The notes under the pieces were generated by a model, which had not been told where the DNA came from, did not search any database, and saw only the letters and a program-made list of their open reading frames with translations. DNA of 64,000 nucleotides from an uncultured Elusimicrobia bacterium (GTDB lineage: Bacteria; Elusimicrobiota; Elusimicrobia; Elusimicrobiales; Elusimicrobiaceae): NCBI GenBank assembly GCA_945913025.1, contig CAMECJ010000001.1, positions 310,001 through 374,000 of the forward strand, in the 5' to 3' direction. The position numbers were made by a program, and so were the translations under genes. Shown one piece after another: positions 1 through 8,534 of the stretch. How positions within the stretch are numbered: position 1 is the first letter of the stretch; each line of letters begins with the position of its first letter.

Positions 1-1092
1 TATTTTTAATTCTCCTCTTTGTATTTTTTCTTGCACTCCCTTAGGAGCATAAGATATTCCCATTTTATTGCCACTCAACTTTCCAAAATATACATACCCC
101 ATATCAATGAGTTTCTTTAATTTTACCGGAGTATACATCCAACGGCCTTCCGTCCCATTTTTGTGAATTGGCCAAATAGCCACTTCATTATCGCGGATTT
201 GAATACTATCTCTAGATTGATTCTTAGGCAATACATTCCCAATTCTTATAAATTTTCCTTCTTTGGAGAATATAATTGGATAGAAACATCCTGGAGAATC
301 ATTTCTTCCGCTTCCAGTACCAGAACGCAATAAACCAGCTAAGCGTACAGAATCCTTTCCAGTAGCTTTAATATTGCCTAACCACTCTTTAGATAAATTT
401 AATCTAGCAACGCTTGAATTTCCAACTTGTACAAAGAATATATATTCATTAACCCTTGCCAATTCGGCTTCCCTAGCCACCCCTTTAACATTAATTACCG
501 TACTAACCATATAAATCCTAGAATTTGGAAACATTTCTTCTAGAAGACACCCTAATCGCATGTATTCTTTTTCATCAATCGTACAAATCAGAACGGAATC
601 TGCTGGGTTTAGCAAATTTTTAGCTATTGCCAATCGATTCTTCATCATAGATAACCACTTACTGTGTCGATAGACATCATTACTATCAACATAATCATTA
701 TTGTATTTCCAGTCTCGTGCACCAGAATTGTACGGAGGATCTATGTAGATACAGTCAGCCTTTCCTTTGTGTGTTTTTTCCAATAAATAAAGAGCTTGAA
801 GGTTATCGCCTTCTATGATAAAATTCCATGGCAATTTTTCATCTTTACATAACCGTCTTGTTTTATCAGCGCAAAATACGGGAATATTTTCTTTTAACTT
901 ATCATCAACTTCTTCGGAGTGTTCTTCCCATACAAGGCCATATTTCTTTTCCCGTAACTGATTTTCGATTTCATTGAAAGCACGAATGGAAGCATCATCG
1001 GTATGCGTTTGTTTCAAACCTTCCAAGAAGGAAATCATTCTATCTCTCTTTTTCTTTGATAAATTTTCAGCCATAAGGATTCGCCGTACCAT
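1..1092 (-). CDS. Type III-type DNA adenine methyltransferase (Mod), 3' part off the window
   Basis: N-terminal about 364 residues of a DNA N6-adenine methyltransferase of the Mod type; the frame is open to base 1, so the gene continues left. Seen: catalytic motif DPPYNSG at about residues 125-131, preceded by the typical 'IIEGDNLQALYLL' stretch and followed by a segment ending in 'VLICTIDEKEY'. DPPY before the SAM-binding FxGxG motif is the beta-class order; FxGxG must lie beyond the edge. Mod methylates the recognition site and guides the Res nuclease; a res gene would be expected further left. Start: ATG at 1092 has AGGA 6 nt upstream, whereas the in-frame ATG at 1074 (MAENLSKKK) has none; either is possible. 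It is not close in sequence to the second Mod at 16258-17901. Confidence 0.85.
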   Translation of the reverse strand, partial: MVRRILMAENLSKKKRDRMISFLEGLKQTHTDDASIRAFNEIENQLREKKYGLVWEEHSEEVDDKLKENIPVFCADKTRRLCKDEKLPWNFIIEGDNLQALYLLEKTHKGKADCIYIDPPYNSGARDWKYNNDYVDSNDVYRHSKWLSMMKNRLAIAKNLLNPADSVLICTIDEKEYMRLGCLLEEMFPNSRIYMVSTVINVKGVAREAELARVNEYIFFVQVGNSSVARLNLSKEWLGNIKATGKDSVRLAGLLRSGTGSGRNDSPGCFYPIIFSKEGKFIRIGNVLPKNQSRDSIQIRDNEVAIWPIHKNGTEGRWMYTPVKLKKLIDMGYVYFGKLSGNKMGISYAPKGVQEKIQRGELKI

Positions 1093-1124
1093 CAGAATCC
1101 TCAAAAAGAGATAGATCCGTGTAT

Positions 1125-1392
1125 AAAAAAACGGCTGCACTATCTGAGCTATCGAACTAACCCAAAAGAAACAGCCGTAACCTCTTGCCGCCTAAAAAGA
1201 CGGCAAGAAGTATTTTCAGCGTATTAGCGTGGGCTCATGACTTCCCACACAGTACGCCTAAATTGGCTGCTTTTGGAGTTCGATATGCCTTTGATTTCTC
1301 AAAAGCTTTTCCTTTTCAGGATTCCAAAAACAGTTAAAAATGTCTTTGCCCTATTTTGGGCTCTATTTTTCTCCCTAATACTAAGTCTTAAT
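1125..1392 (-). ncRNA. Candidate structured RNA upstream of mod, ending in a terminator
   Basis: There is no convincing gene between 1093 and 1546, but the minus strand shows a run of hairpins in transcript order: GCCC/GGGC (1348-1361), an 18-nt hairpin closed by a GAAA tetraloop (1288-1305), a two-part stem GCGTA + GTGGG with CCCAC + TACGC (1219-1257), CTTGCCG/CGGCAAG (1184-1207), and ACGGCTG/CAGCCGT (1131-1178) followed by seven U, a rho-independent terminator. An extended -10 (TGcTACAAT) at about 1407-1399 would start a transcript near 1392, about 268 nt long. I do not recognise it: it lacks the signatures of tmRNA, RNase P and SRP RNA. It may be an independent small RNA or a leader of the mod gene 33 bp downstream. 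Confidence 0.38.
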
Positions 1393-1546
1393 ACTTTTAT
1401 TGTAGCAAACATATACCATAAACGCGCAAATTCCACTTAATTGCGCTAATTTCGCTACTTTCTTCCATATTTCCGCTTGACTTCTCTCCCTATAAGAAAC
1501 GTGAATGTGTGTACAGGCAAGATACACAATACTCCAGGAGAAAAAT

Positions 1547-1879
1547 ATGAGTATTAGATGCCAAATCAAAATAACTTATCTTCGTCAGGATGTGTTACTG
1601 TACCACCACCATGACGGCTATCCTGAAGGAGTTGGTCGCGATTTAATAAAGCGCCGCAACCAACTCAATATTTGGGATGGCAATATCATCGTCAACAATC
1701 TCGTAAAAGATATCAAAGATGCGTACGAAATCTCCTACCAAGTCCACACGGATATTGACTACTGGTACGAGATTGACTGTAACCGCAAAACGATCCGGTG
1801 TTGGAAGGTCAAAGGATATAACCTTTCAGATCACGCGGAAGTTATCAAAGGCAAAGAATCTATCCTTCACGCTGATTAG
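1547..1879 (+). CDS. Small hypothetical protein, 110 aa
   Basis: Unrecognised family. The ATG at 1547 (MSIRCQIK) has AGGAG 7 nt upstream, so it is preferred over an in-frame ATG 42 nt earlier without a ribosome site. The protein has no membrane segment. It contains a His-rich patch (YHHHDGYPEGVG) near residue 15 and a Trp/Tyr-rich second half (YWYEIDCNRKTIRCW), suggesting a small beta-rich domain. The last 20 bases overlap, tail to tail, the end of the DUF5681 gene on the other strand. Its position in a mobile region next to a DUF5681 gene suggests phage or island origin; function unknown. Confidence 0.7.
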   Translation: MSIRCQIKITYLRQDVLLYHHHDGYPEGVGRDLIKRRNQLNIWDGNIIVNNLVKDIKDAYEISYQVHTDIDYWYEIDCNRKTIRCWKVKGYNLSDHAEVIKGKESILHAD

Positions 1880-2918
1880 ACAACAACGGCAGCAATAGTT
1901 TCCTTATTGTTTGTATGGCTTCGTCTTCGCTGATGTTCAGCTCGTCAATGTATTTGGCACATTGGATCGCACTCGGTAAGGTTTGCGCAGATTGATATAC
2001 GCCCTTAAAATGCTCGTAGCTGTCGTTTAATTCTTCCATCTCCCATTGGAAATGTGTCTTTTTTAGAGCTTGGGTCAACATGTCGCCGCGCTTAAACTCC
2101 CACTCAGCCGTGGCATACTCGCTTTTCTCTGTCATTAGGTCCATATATTCTTTGAATTGCCGCACAAACCCAACGCGAACCAACTCTATTACTTTTTGGA
2201 TTTGTTCGTACTCTTCGTCTGTAATTCGCGCCATGGAGCGGTTTTCGGCTAGTGTTTGGTAAAGTGCGCTTTTTTGTTCCTCGGCAAGATTGAAAGTAGC
2301 ATCATCCACCCCTTGCCAATAGGCATATTCTTGGGATATTTCTTCCCAAAGGTTTTCCAAGATAAACAGGCACGCATACGTGCATAGCAAGTCTGACAAA
2401 ATAAGCGCGGTGCCAAATGCCTTCCTACCACCTATCTGCTTAAACATAGCGTTCATGTTCAAATCGCATTTTATCGGGTCGCACGTTTTGGCAGAAGATA
2501 TAATCTTGTTGTGATAGAGGAAGTTATCTATCATTTCTTCCGTTACATACCCCTCTTTTATCAGGCGGCCCATAAAGAGCTCGGCCTTATCCTTGCGCTG
2601 GCCCTTTTGGTGGATGTTAAATAGCAACTTTTGGCTTTGGATATCGCCGCGTAGTGCTTTGTTGGTTAATTGTCTTGCAAAACCCTGTTCTTTGGTAATT
2701 TTAGAGCCGTCCGTAAGCGTAATGGACGAGTTTAATTCGCGTTGGATATACGTGTAGATACCGTTTCTACTGCCTTTGGTGCGGCCTTTGGGGTTACCGC
2801 TTTGGCCGGGTTTGAATTGGGTTTTCTTAGGTGGCTTACCGTACCCCACTTCGTATTGTTTGGGTGTGGTAATGGATTCCGCTTGCGCGGTTACTTCTTT
2901 TACTTCAGTTTCGTTCAT
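1860..2918 (-). CDS. DUF5681-containing protein, 352 aa
   Basis: Residues about 23-50 carry the DUF5681 signature (GYGKPPKKTQFKPGQSGNP followed by KGRTKGSRN), a basic Gly/Pro-rich segment found in proteins of phages and integrative elements. The rest is helical and charged and I cannot assign it. Start ATG has GGAG 7 nt upstream. Another, much shorter DUF5681 protein occurs at 12243-12449 in the recombinase module, so the domain recurs in this region. Role unknown; the domain's company with recombinases and terminase-like genes elsewhere suggests DNA binding, which is inference. Confidence 0.85.
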   Translation of the reverse strand: MNETEVKEVTAQAESITTPKQYEVGYGKPPKKTQFKPGQSGNPKGRTKGSRNGIYTYIQRELNSSITLTDGSKITKEQGFARQLTNKALRGDIQSQKLLFNIHQKGQRKDKAELFMGRLIKEGYVTEEMIDNFLYHNKIISSAKTCDPIKCDLNMNAMFKQIGGRKAFGTALILSDLLCTYACLFILENLWEEISQEYAYWQGVDDATFNLAEEQKSALYQTLAENRSMARITDEEYEQIQKVIELVRVGFVRQFKEYMDLMTEKSEYATAEWEFKRGDMLTQALKKTHFQWEMEELNDSYEHFKGVYQSAQTLPSAIQCAKYIDELNISEDEAIQTIRKLLLPLLSNQREG

Positions 2919-3023
2919 ATACAGCTCCTTATGTTATGTTTTATTTGTTTCCATAGTTATCCCTCTCGAACTTATAATTTTCCCTTGCCGATAACGGCAA
3001 AACCCATGCTACATTAAAACATA

Positions 3024-3092
3024 TTTTCTATTTTATGTCAAGTTTTTCTATTTTTTATAGAAATTGACTCTTTTTGCAAAAAAAGTTATACT
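3024..3092 (+). promoter_or_regulatory. lexA promoter with upstream AT-rich repeats
   Basis: TTGACT (3064-3069), a 17-bp spacer and TATACT (3087-3092) form a near-consensus sigma-70 promoter 20 bp before the lexA start. Immediately upstream are two direct copies of TTTTCTATTTT (from about 3024 and 3044); the second is part of an inverted repeat TTTCTAT-N5-ATAGAAA (3045-3063) that touches the -35 box. This is a plausible autoregulatory operator, possibly for the LexA encoded here; binding is inferred only. Confidence 0.65.
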
Positions 3093-3111
3093 GTTTGTAT
3101 TGGAGATCACC

Positions 3112-3696
3112 ATGCTTTCGGCAAAACAAAAACAAATTTTAGAACTCGTCCAGCAAAACCCGCAAATCACTTTGGCAGAACTGGCTAAAGCGGTTGGCTT
3201 AAAATCGGTCAGCACCGTGCACGTGCATATCCGCAAACTCATTAAAGAAAACTTTTTAGAGCGCAACGGGCACGCGCTTATTGCTACCCATAGGCCCGTG
3301 GATGAGTTTACGCCTATCCCCTTTTACGGATTTGCCCAATGCGGGGATACGGACATTTTTGCCGAAGAAAATGTGGTGGATTATGTAAATATGCCCACCA
3401 AGTTTTTACCGACGCCTACACAGGATTTGTTTTTTATTAAGGCCAAGGGCGACTCTATGGAGCCGTCTATCAGCGAGGGAGACCTGCTGATGTTCCGCAA
3501 AACGAGTGAGTTGCCCCCTGTTGGTAGCGTGGTATTGTGCCGGCGTTCGGACGGGCTTAAAATCAAGCGCCTCGGCCAATATAATACAGAAAACGGCCCC
3601 GCCTACCGATTAGTATCGGACAATAAGGCCAAATACGAGCCGTTCCCGGCGGACGAGTCTGTCCAAATTTTAGGCAAACTTGTACGAATGAATTAA
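3112..3696 (+). CDS. lexA: LexA-family SOS repressor / S24 peptidase
   Basis: A 194-aa protein with a LexA-like winged helix at the N-terminus (about residues 1-65, 'AVGLKSVSTVHVHIRKL') and an S24 self-cleaving domain. Visible are a Cys-Gly cleavage site (FAQCGD, as in UmuD; LexA usually has Ala-Gly), the catalytic Ser in KGDSMEPSI and the catalytic Lys in GLKIKRL. Start ATG 3112 follows GGAG by 7 nt; an upstream in-frame ATG at 3064 overlaps the -35 box and is rejected. Ten bases after its stop begins a DinD-like gene, so the two probably form an SOS operon. It may be the chromosomal LexA or an island-borne paralogue; a broken relative lies at 22890-23274. Confidence 0.93.
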   Translation: MLSAKQKQILELVQQNPQITLAELAKAVGLKSVSTVHVHIRKLIKENFLERNGHALIATHRPVDEFTPIPFYGFAQCGDTDIFAEENVVDYVNMPTKFLPTPTQDLFFIKAKGDSMEPSISEGDLLMFRKTSELPPVGSVVLCRRSDGLKIKRLGQYNTENGPAYRLVSDNKAKYEPFPADESVQILGKLVRMN

Positions 3697-3705
3697 GGAG
3701 ATTAT

Positions 3706-4542
3706 ATGACTAAATCAGCACTTGCTATTTTTGAAGATTTCAAAATCCGCCGCCAGTATGACGAAAAGACGGAAACGTGGTATTTTTCTATTGTGGATGT
3801 GATTTATGCGCTGACCGAAAGTAAGGATCCGCTAGCCTATTGGCGCAAATTAAAACAACGTCTAAAAGCCGAGGGGAACCAAACCGTGACAAATTGTCAC
3901 GCTTTGAAAATGGTGGCTGCAGATGGCAAAATGCGCCTAACAGATGTAGCTAATCCAGAACAACTGTTGCGCCTTATCCAGTCCATTCCCAGTCCCAAAG
4001 CTGAACCTTTTAAATTGTGGCTTGCTAAAGTGGGCTATGAGCGTATCCAAGAAACTGCGGATCCATCCAAGGCATTAGACCGCGCTCGTTCCCATTGGAA
4101 AGCACAGGGACGTAGCCAAAAGTGGATACAACAGCGCATGATGGGCCAAGAAACCCGTAATAAGCTAACCGATTACTGGCAAGCGCACGGGGTAACCAAA
4201 TCGGACGATTTTGCCATGCTTACAAATGTTATCCACCAAGAATGGAGCGATTTATCGGTTGCTCAACACAAAAAACTCAAAGGGTTAGAGCACGAAAACT
4301 TGCGCGAGCATATGAGTGAAGCTGAACTGCTTTTTACAGCACTTGCCGAATTATCTACCCGCCAAATAGCGGAAAAGGACCAAGCCGAAGGTGTACAAGA
4401 GAATAAAGAGGCAGGTCGCAAAGGTGGAAAACTCGCCAAACAAGCACGCTTGCAATTTGAAGAAGCTACCGGAACTAAAGTAGTTACATCCAAGAGTTCT
4501 CTGCCTGACTTTACACCCAAAAAACAGATTAAAAAGGAGTAA
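3706..4542 (+). CDS. DinD-like / BRO-N domain DNA-damage-inducible protein
   Basis: A 278-aa protein. The N-terminal about 110 residues match the BRO-N/DinD pattern (FEDFKIRRQYDEKTETWYFS, then 'YWRKLKQRL'); the middle and C-terminal parts resemble DNA damage-inducible protein D (GRSQKWIQQRMMGQETR). E. coli DinD is LexA-controlled and inhibits RecA strand exchange. Here it sits 10 bp behind a lexA-type gene, with AAGGAG before the start, so co-regulation by DNA damage is likely. The lysine-rich tail (TPKKQIKKE) may help DNA binding. A phage antirepressor role is the alternative. Confidence 0.82.
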   Translation: MTKSALAIFEDFKIRRQYDEKTETWYFSIVDVIYALTESKDPLAYWRKLKQRLKAEGNQTVTNCHALKMVAADGKMRLTDVANPEQLLRLIQSIPSPKAEPFKLWLAKVGYERIQETADPSKALDRARSHWKAQGRSQKWIQQRMMGQETRNKLTDYWQAHGVTKSDDFAMLTNVIHQEWSDLSVAQHKKLKGLEHENLREHMSEAELLFTALAELSTRQIAEKDQAEGVQENKEAGRKGGKLAKQARLQFEEATGTKVVTSKSSLPDFTPKKQIKKE

Positions 4543-4670
4543 GCAGACAGTAATTCCCTCCTTGAGAACTATCGAGAATTTATCGGCAGCTCAATTTTAG
4601 CATTAGTTATAAATTTCTTTCGTAGACTAGATGGGTAATTCAATTGAAAAATTCATGGCATACATTTCAT

Positions 4671-6920
4671 TTATTCAAAATGTACATTTTCTTGATTAGA
4701 ATTATACAGTTGCAGTTGATTGGATACATCTAATTCTTTTACAATTAGGCCTCTCAACGTGCAAGCTTTTACAAAATCTTGAATTCGATTTATACCCGTA
4801 ATCTCTTTTAGAGTAATTACAATACCAAAATTAAGTTCTTTTTTGATTTGTGACCCAAGTCGTTCTTTAGATGTGAGAACTATTCCCCACAATCTATCTC
4901 CATATGTCATTAATGCTTGATTTTTATTTACCACCTTAGATATAAATTTAGAATTTTCCCACTTTCGAAAATCTTCTCTTGATTGTCTTTCATCTGCGTA
5001 CGAATTGGCATCGTCTTGAATATTTTCATTAATATCAACGATTGCCCCTTTTTCGTTAATTCTGCCAAATTTTAAGGATAATTCCCTATCTGTGTAGTCA
5101 ACTCCTTGATTTCTGGAACATTCTGGGAAATAACATAAAGTTGCTCTAGCAACATATGGATATTTGTTATTTTCATTCCTCGGTATGGGTATTGAATAAT
5201 TAACCGTCTTATAAGTATTTGCAGTACCATATACCACAAATTTAATTTCCTCATTTTTAGTTGAAAGAATATCTTGTATGTTTATTGGGACAACTCCATA
5301 TCCAACCAAATTTTTAATTTTATACGTAGATTTCTTGTATTCCCAAGTAGCCGCCGCATCAATAATCATTGCTTTTGCAACTTCTCGTGGTAAACCCATT
5401 ATATCTATGAGATAACAAAGTTTACGACTAATCCAAGGAGCAGCAAAAGAGGTCCCACATACTTGAGTTTCTCCCATCGTTGAGTATGCAGTAATTGGTT
5501 CACCTTCATCACCACCATAATAAGAGACATCAGGTTTATTAAAGAATGATAAGACTTCCCCCTTACGTGAATATGAGGCTGGGGTTCCATTACGTTTAAC
5601 AGAATTTACGACTAATGAATTTAAAGAATCCGCTGGAGCCCCTACTCGTATGACGGATCGTTTTTCGCGTCTATTATCGTTTGTGCCAGATACTACAAAT
5701 AGAACATTTTTTTCAGCTTGTAATTCATCGATAGCTGCAGCATCATAAGAGATAAAATTCTTTGATATTTCATCTTCAGTACCCAAAGATAAATTCCATA
5801 TATGTATATCAGGATTACTGGCAACAATTTCTCTGATTTTTCGAACGAGTCGCGTCGTCGAAATCCTATCCACACAAACCCCAAAATGCTTTACACGAAA
5901 TCGTCCACAGCCATCATCCAAATGTGGATTTAGACTTGGACCATCCACAATTAGAGAGGTCACTTCTGTTCCATGATCCCGTCTTGCATTTTCTATATCA
6001 AATTTCTCAACCTCGTCAAGATAATCTTCATTTTGTACCCAAGAAGAAAAATATACACTTTCATCAAAAAGAGTATCAATTACTCCAATGATTGGTTCAT
6101 TATGAGGAGCAGGGATTTCACGCTCGGGTAAAGATTTATCTGTTTTTATTTCGTTAAAAGTTATTTTTGACAGATCAGATGATATCATTGATATCAAATA
6201 GGGAACTTTTTCCTGAAGGATTTCATATAAATCTTTTGTAACTGAGATAGAATCCGACCCATAAAAAAAATATGGATATTTCCCTTCATCTATTTTCAAT
6301 TTTTCTAACAATTTTTCCAACGAAAGCTCTGTTTTATAAAAAGTAATTAAAAAAGAATTTTTATCGGGGGAATGAACTATCTTTGGGACAGAAAAAGAAT
6401 CCACAACAGAACAATCTACAATAAGATTTCTTATTTTACTTGTAGATAATTCGTATTTTTTAAACGGAACCTTATGTTCAGGATAGTTAAAATTACTTGC
6501 GATAGCTTTCCCTGATAACTCTTGATTTAAAAATTGTTTTAAAACATTTAATTCGCTTAATGTCCTTAAGATTGTTCCACGATCAACATAATATGTGATA
6601 ATGTGATTTTCTTCTCCATTCGCAACATCAGAGAATCGAGCACCCACGATCAGCTCATTTGTCGTTTTTCCAGTTGGTTTTAACAAATCCGTTATTCGGT
6701 TAGATTTTGCAATAATATCATTATAATTTACGTCGATAAGGATGTTATTAACTATTTGTGGAACAGATTGATAATAGCGTAAAACTGCCCGTAAATCCTC
6801 TGCTAAAGATTCTATTTTCTCCACAGATGTTTCATTATGAGCTCTCAAATTTCTCCCTGCTGGTTTTTGAGAATTCAATTCATGTCTAAATGGCAATTTA
6901 ATTTGCAACAAATGATTCAT
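4671..6920 (-). CDS. Subtilisin-like serine protease (IetS-like)
   Basis: A 749-aa protein whose S8 peptidase domain spans about residues 275-560. The catalytic triad is visible: Asp in IGVIDTLFDE, His in RRDHGTEV, Ser in CGTSFAAPW, plus the oxyanion Asn in VVSGTNDN. There is no signal peptide, so it is cytoplasmic; the long N-terminal region (about 270 aa) is unassigned. Its ATG directly abuts the stop of the AAA ATPase gene, showing tight coupling. An AAA ATPase paired with a subtilisin-like protease is the layout of IetAS, first described as a plasmid toxin-antitoxin pair and later listed among antiphage systems. The trigger and substrate are not visible from sequence. Confidence 0.9.
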   Translation of the reverse strand: MNHLLQIKLPFRHELNSQKPAGRNLRAHNETSVEKIESLAEDLRAVLRYYQSVPQIVNNILIDVNYNDIIAKSNRITDLLKPTGKTTNELIVGARFSDVANGEENHIITYYVDRGTILRTLSELNVLKQFLNQELSGKAIASNFNYPEHKVPFKKYELSTSKIRNLIVDCSVVDSFSVPKIVHSPDKNSFLITFYKTELSLEKLLEKLKIDEGKYPYFFYGSDSISVTKDLYEILQEKVPYLISMISSDLSKITFNEIKTDKSLPEREIPAPHNEPIIGVIDTLFDESVYFSSWVQNEDYLDEVEKFDIENARRDHGTEVTSLIVDGPSLNPHLDDGCGRFRVKHFGVCVDRISTTRLVRKIREIVASNPDIHIWNLSLGTEDEISKNFISYDAAAIDELQAEKNVLFVVSGTNDNRREKRSVIRVGAPADSLNSLVVNSVKRNGTPASYSRKGEVLSFFNKPDVSYYGGDEGEPITAYSTMGETQVCGTSFAAPWISRKLCYLIDIMGLPREVAKAMIIDAAATWEYKKSTYKIKNLVGYGVVPINIQDILSTKNEEIKFVVYGTANTYKTVNYSIPIPRNENNKYPYVARATLCYFPECSRNQGVDYTDRELSLKFGRINEKGAIVDINENIQDDANSYADERQSREDFRKWENSKFISKVVNKNQALMTYGDRLWGIVLTSKERLGSQIKKELNFGIVITLKEITGINRIQDFVKACTLRGLIVKELDVSNQLQLYNSNQENVHFE

Positions 6921-7958
6921 CTATATCCTCTGAAGTTTCCGTGAAATACTACTTTTGGGTATATTTGATAAAATTTCAATTTCTCTTGTTGTAAATCCTA
7001 TCTTACGCAGTTCTTGTAAATCAATTTTTTCGGGATTACCATTTAAGCTTAAATATATTTTCCGCAAATAATCATACTCACTAGAATCATCACTAAAAGC
7101 GATAGCCGTCTTAATTATTTGTTTCAAATCACCCGGATACGGAATTACATCTTTTGCCTCTAGTATCTTATGAAGTAAACGTAAATTTTGTCGCAGCATG
7201 GGTTTCTTTTTAAGATATGTAGAAAGGATAGAATCGGCAATCGCTATCAAATCCTTTCGTGAATACCTGTCAAAAGATATTATCGAATCAAATCGACGTA
7301 TCAAGGCTTTATCAAAATTCTTATATAAATTTGTTGTAGCAATAATTATTATATTTTCATTAAGTTTATCCATTTCTCGCAAGAATAAAGACGTGACACG
7401 CCCCATTTCTCTCAAATCATTCTTATTAATACGATCAAGCACTATGGAATCAATTTCATCAAAAACAATAATAACTTTATTATAAGCCACATGACTAATC
7501 TCATCAAATAGAGTAACTACATTCTTAGAGGTTTCCCCTAGACGGCTATCAACTATTTGGGCAAAATCTACTGACAAAATATCTCTGTTTAGTATTCTGG
7601 ATATTTGATATGCGGCTTCCGTCTTACCACTACCAGGGTCTCCATAAAAAAGAAATTTTGATAACCCAACCCGATCTGTTATCGCTCTAATAATTCCCAT
7701 AATATCTTCTTCAATGGAATTTGGCAACAACAACGGCTTAGAGGAATATTCTATTTTTTGCAAATATTTCAAATTCTTGTAACTATGTTGCGGCACATAA
7801 AAATTAGCACTCGATATTAATTCCATCATATACTGAGCAATTGAGGTATCGCCACACGAATCGAATTCTCGAGCAATTTTCGCTACCTCTGACACAAAGG
7901 CTTCATCATTTTTTTCAACATGGTATTTAACTAAATTAACTATGTCTTGTTTTTTCAT
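6921..7958 (-). CDS. AAA+ ATPase (IetA-like) paired with S8 protease
   Basis: A 345-aa protein with an AAA+ core at about residues 80-280: Walker A GDPGSGKT, Walker B VIIVFDEID, sensor-1 IIIATTN and arginine finger 'LIRRFD'. An N-terminal helical segment (1-75) precedes it and the C-terminus has a short helix-turn-helix-like stretch (FTTREIEILSNIPKSSISR). GAGG precedes the ATG by 8 nt. First gene of a two-gene operon whose second gene begins at the very next base after the stop. In IetAS the ATPase is thought to restrain or direct the protease. AT content is higher than in the exopolysaccharide genes, consistent with acquisition. Confidence 0.9.
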   Translation of the reverse strand: MKKQDIVNLVKYHVEKNDEAFVSEVAKIAREFDSCGDTSIAQYMMELISSANFYVPQHSYKNLKYLQKIEYSSKPLLLPNSIEEDIMGIIRAITDRVGLSKFLFYGDPGSGKTEAAYQISRILNRDILSVDFAQIVDSRLGETSKNVVTLFDEISHVAYNKVIIVFDEIDSIVLDRINKNDLREMGRVTSLFLREMDKLNENIIIIATTNLYKNFDKALIRRFDSIISFDRYSRKDLIAIADSILSTYLKKKPMLRQNLRLLHKILEAKDVIPYPGDLKQIIKTAIAFSDDSSEYDYLRKIYLSLNGNPEKIDLQELRKIGFTTREIEILSNIPKSSISRKLQRI

Positions 7959-8142
7959 AGGTATATTCCTCAGATATTAATGTTATAAAAAATAGGGACA
8001 AAAATCAATTTTTTGGGACACTTTCAATTATTTTTTAATTCCTTAACCACTTTTCTCATATAATTTTGGGGGGTTGGACGAATGTAAAAATTATTTCCAT
8101 ACCCATATCAGCTCTCTTATCTCTTAAAACATTCTCTGTTTC

Positions 8143-8530
8143 TTGCCTGATATTTCCCTGTTTCTCTGCGTAGGGAATTTGAAGTGTTTTTGGCAGATAT
8201 TTCTCAGAAGAGAGATAAAATTCTCACAATGCTTTAGAATCCAAAGGATAAACTTTTCAAATGCCTGTTTTTTGCCTGTTAATTGCCTGTTAAACAAGGA
8301 ATTGCGCATTGCCCCTCGGCGTTCTAAGAACCGACGACCCATCAAAAATTACTGCCCCACCATTTAAAAAGGCACCTCGTATGGGGTGTCTTTTTTATTG
8401 GGGTTATGGGTTGGCCTCCGTCGGGGCGCCGCCCGATTTTTTATCCATTGAGGTTTTAGAGAGGTATTTAGGGGTAAAAGAAAGGCCCGTTTCCGGGCCT
8501 TGTTCTCTAACGGGGAAAATGGGAGGATCC
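8143..8530. repeat. Intergenic segment A, related to segment B at 24.7-25.1 kb
   Basis: The 576-bp gap between ietA and the ADP-ribosylglycohydrolase gene contains no gene I can support. It shares ordered blocks with 24690-25085: clustered TTGCCTGTT/TCCCTGTT motifs, a near-identical stretch from about 8352 (CACCATTT to ATTGGG, about 45 bp, including a hairpin followed by T6), the words TTTTTATCCAT, a GGCCCG terminator, TCTCTAAC and AGGATCCA. Both copies lie just 3' of a leftward gene of the palindrome regulon. They could be attachment-site remnants or a conserved 3' flank. Confidence 0.5.
8474..8502 (-). terminator. Terminator of the ADP-ribosylglycohydrolase gene
   Basis: AAGGCCCG-tttc-CGGGCCTT hairpin 33 bp past the stop of the leftward gene, followed on the minus strand by a U-rich run (TTCTTTTA). 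Confidence 0.6.
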
Positions 8531-8534
8531 AAAC

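Noticed and set aside
1140-1170. tRNA-like D-arm (TAGCTCAGATAGTGCA)
   Set aside because: No acceptor, anticodon or T arm can be formed around it; it lies in the loop of the terminator stem.
1237-1440. 67-aa plus-strand ORF
   Set aside because: Starts inside a strong hairpin, has no ribosome site and lies antisense to the candidate structured RNA.
8352-8400. tRNA 3' end (CACCA) as attachment site
   Set aside because: No T arm or acceptor partner precedes it in either copy; kept only as a repeat.
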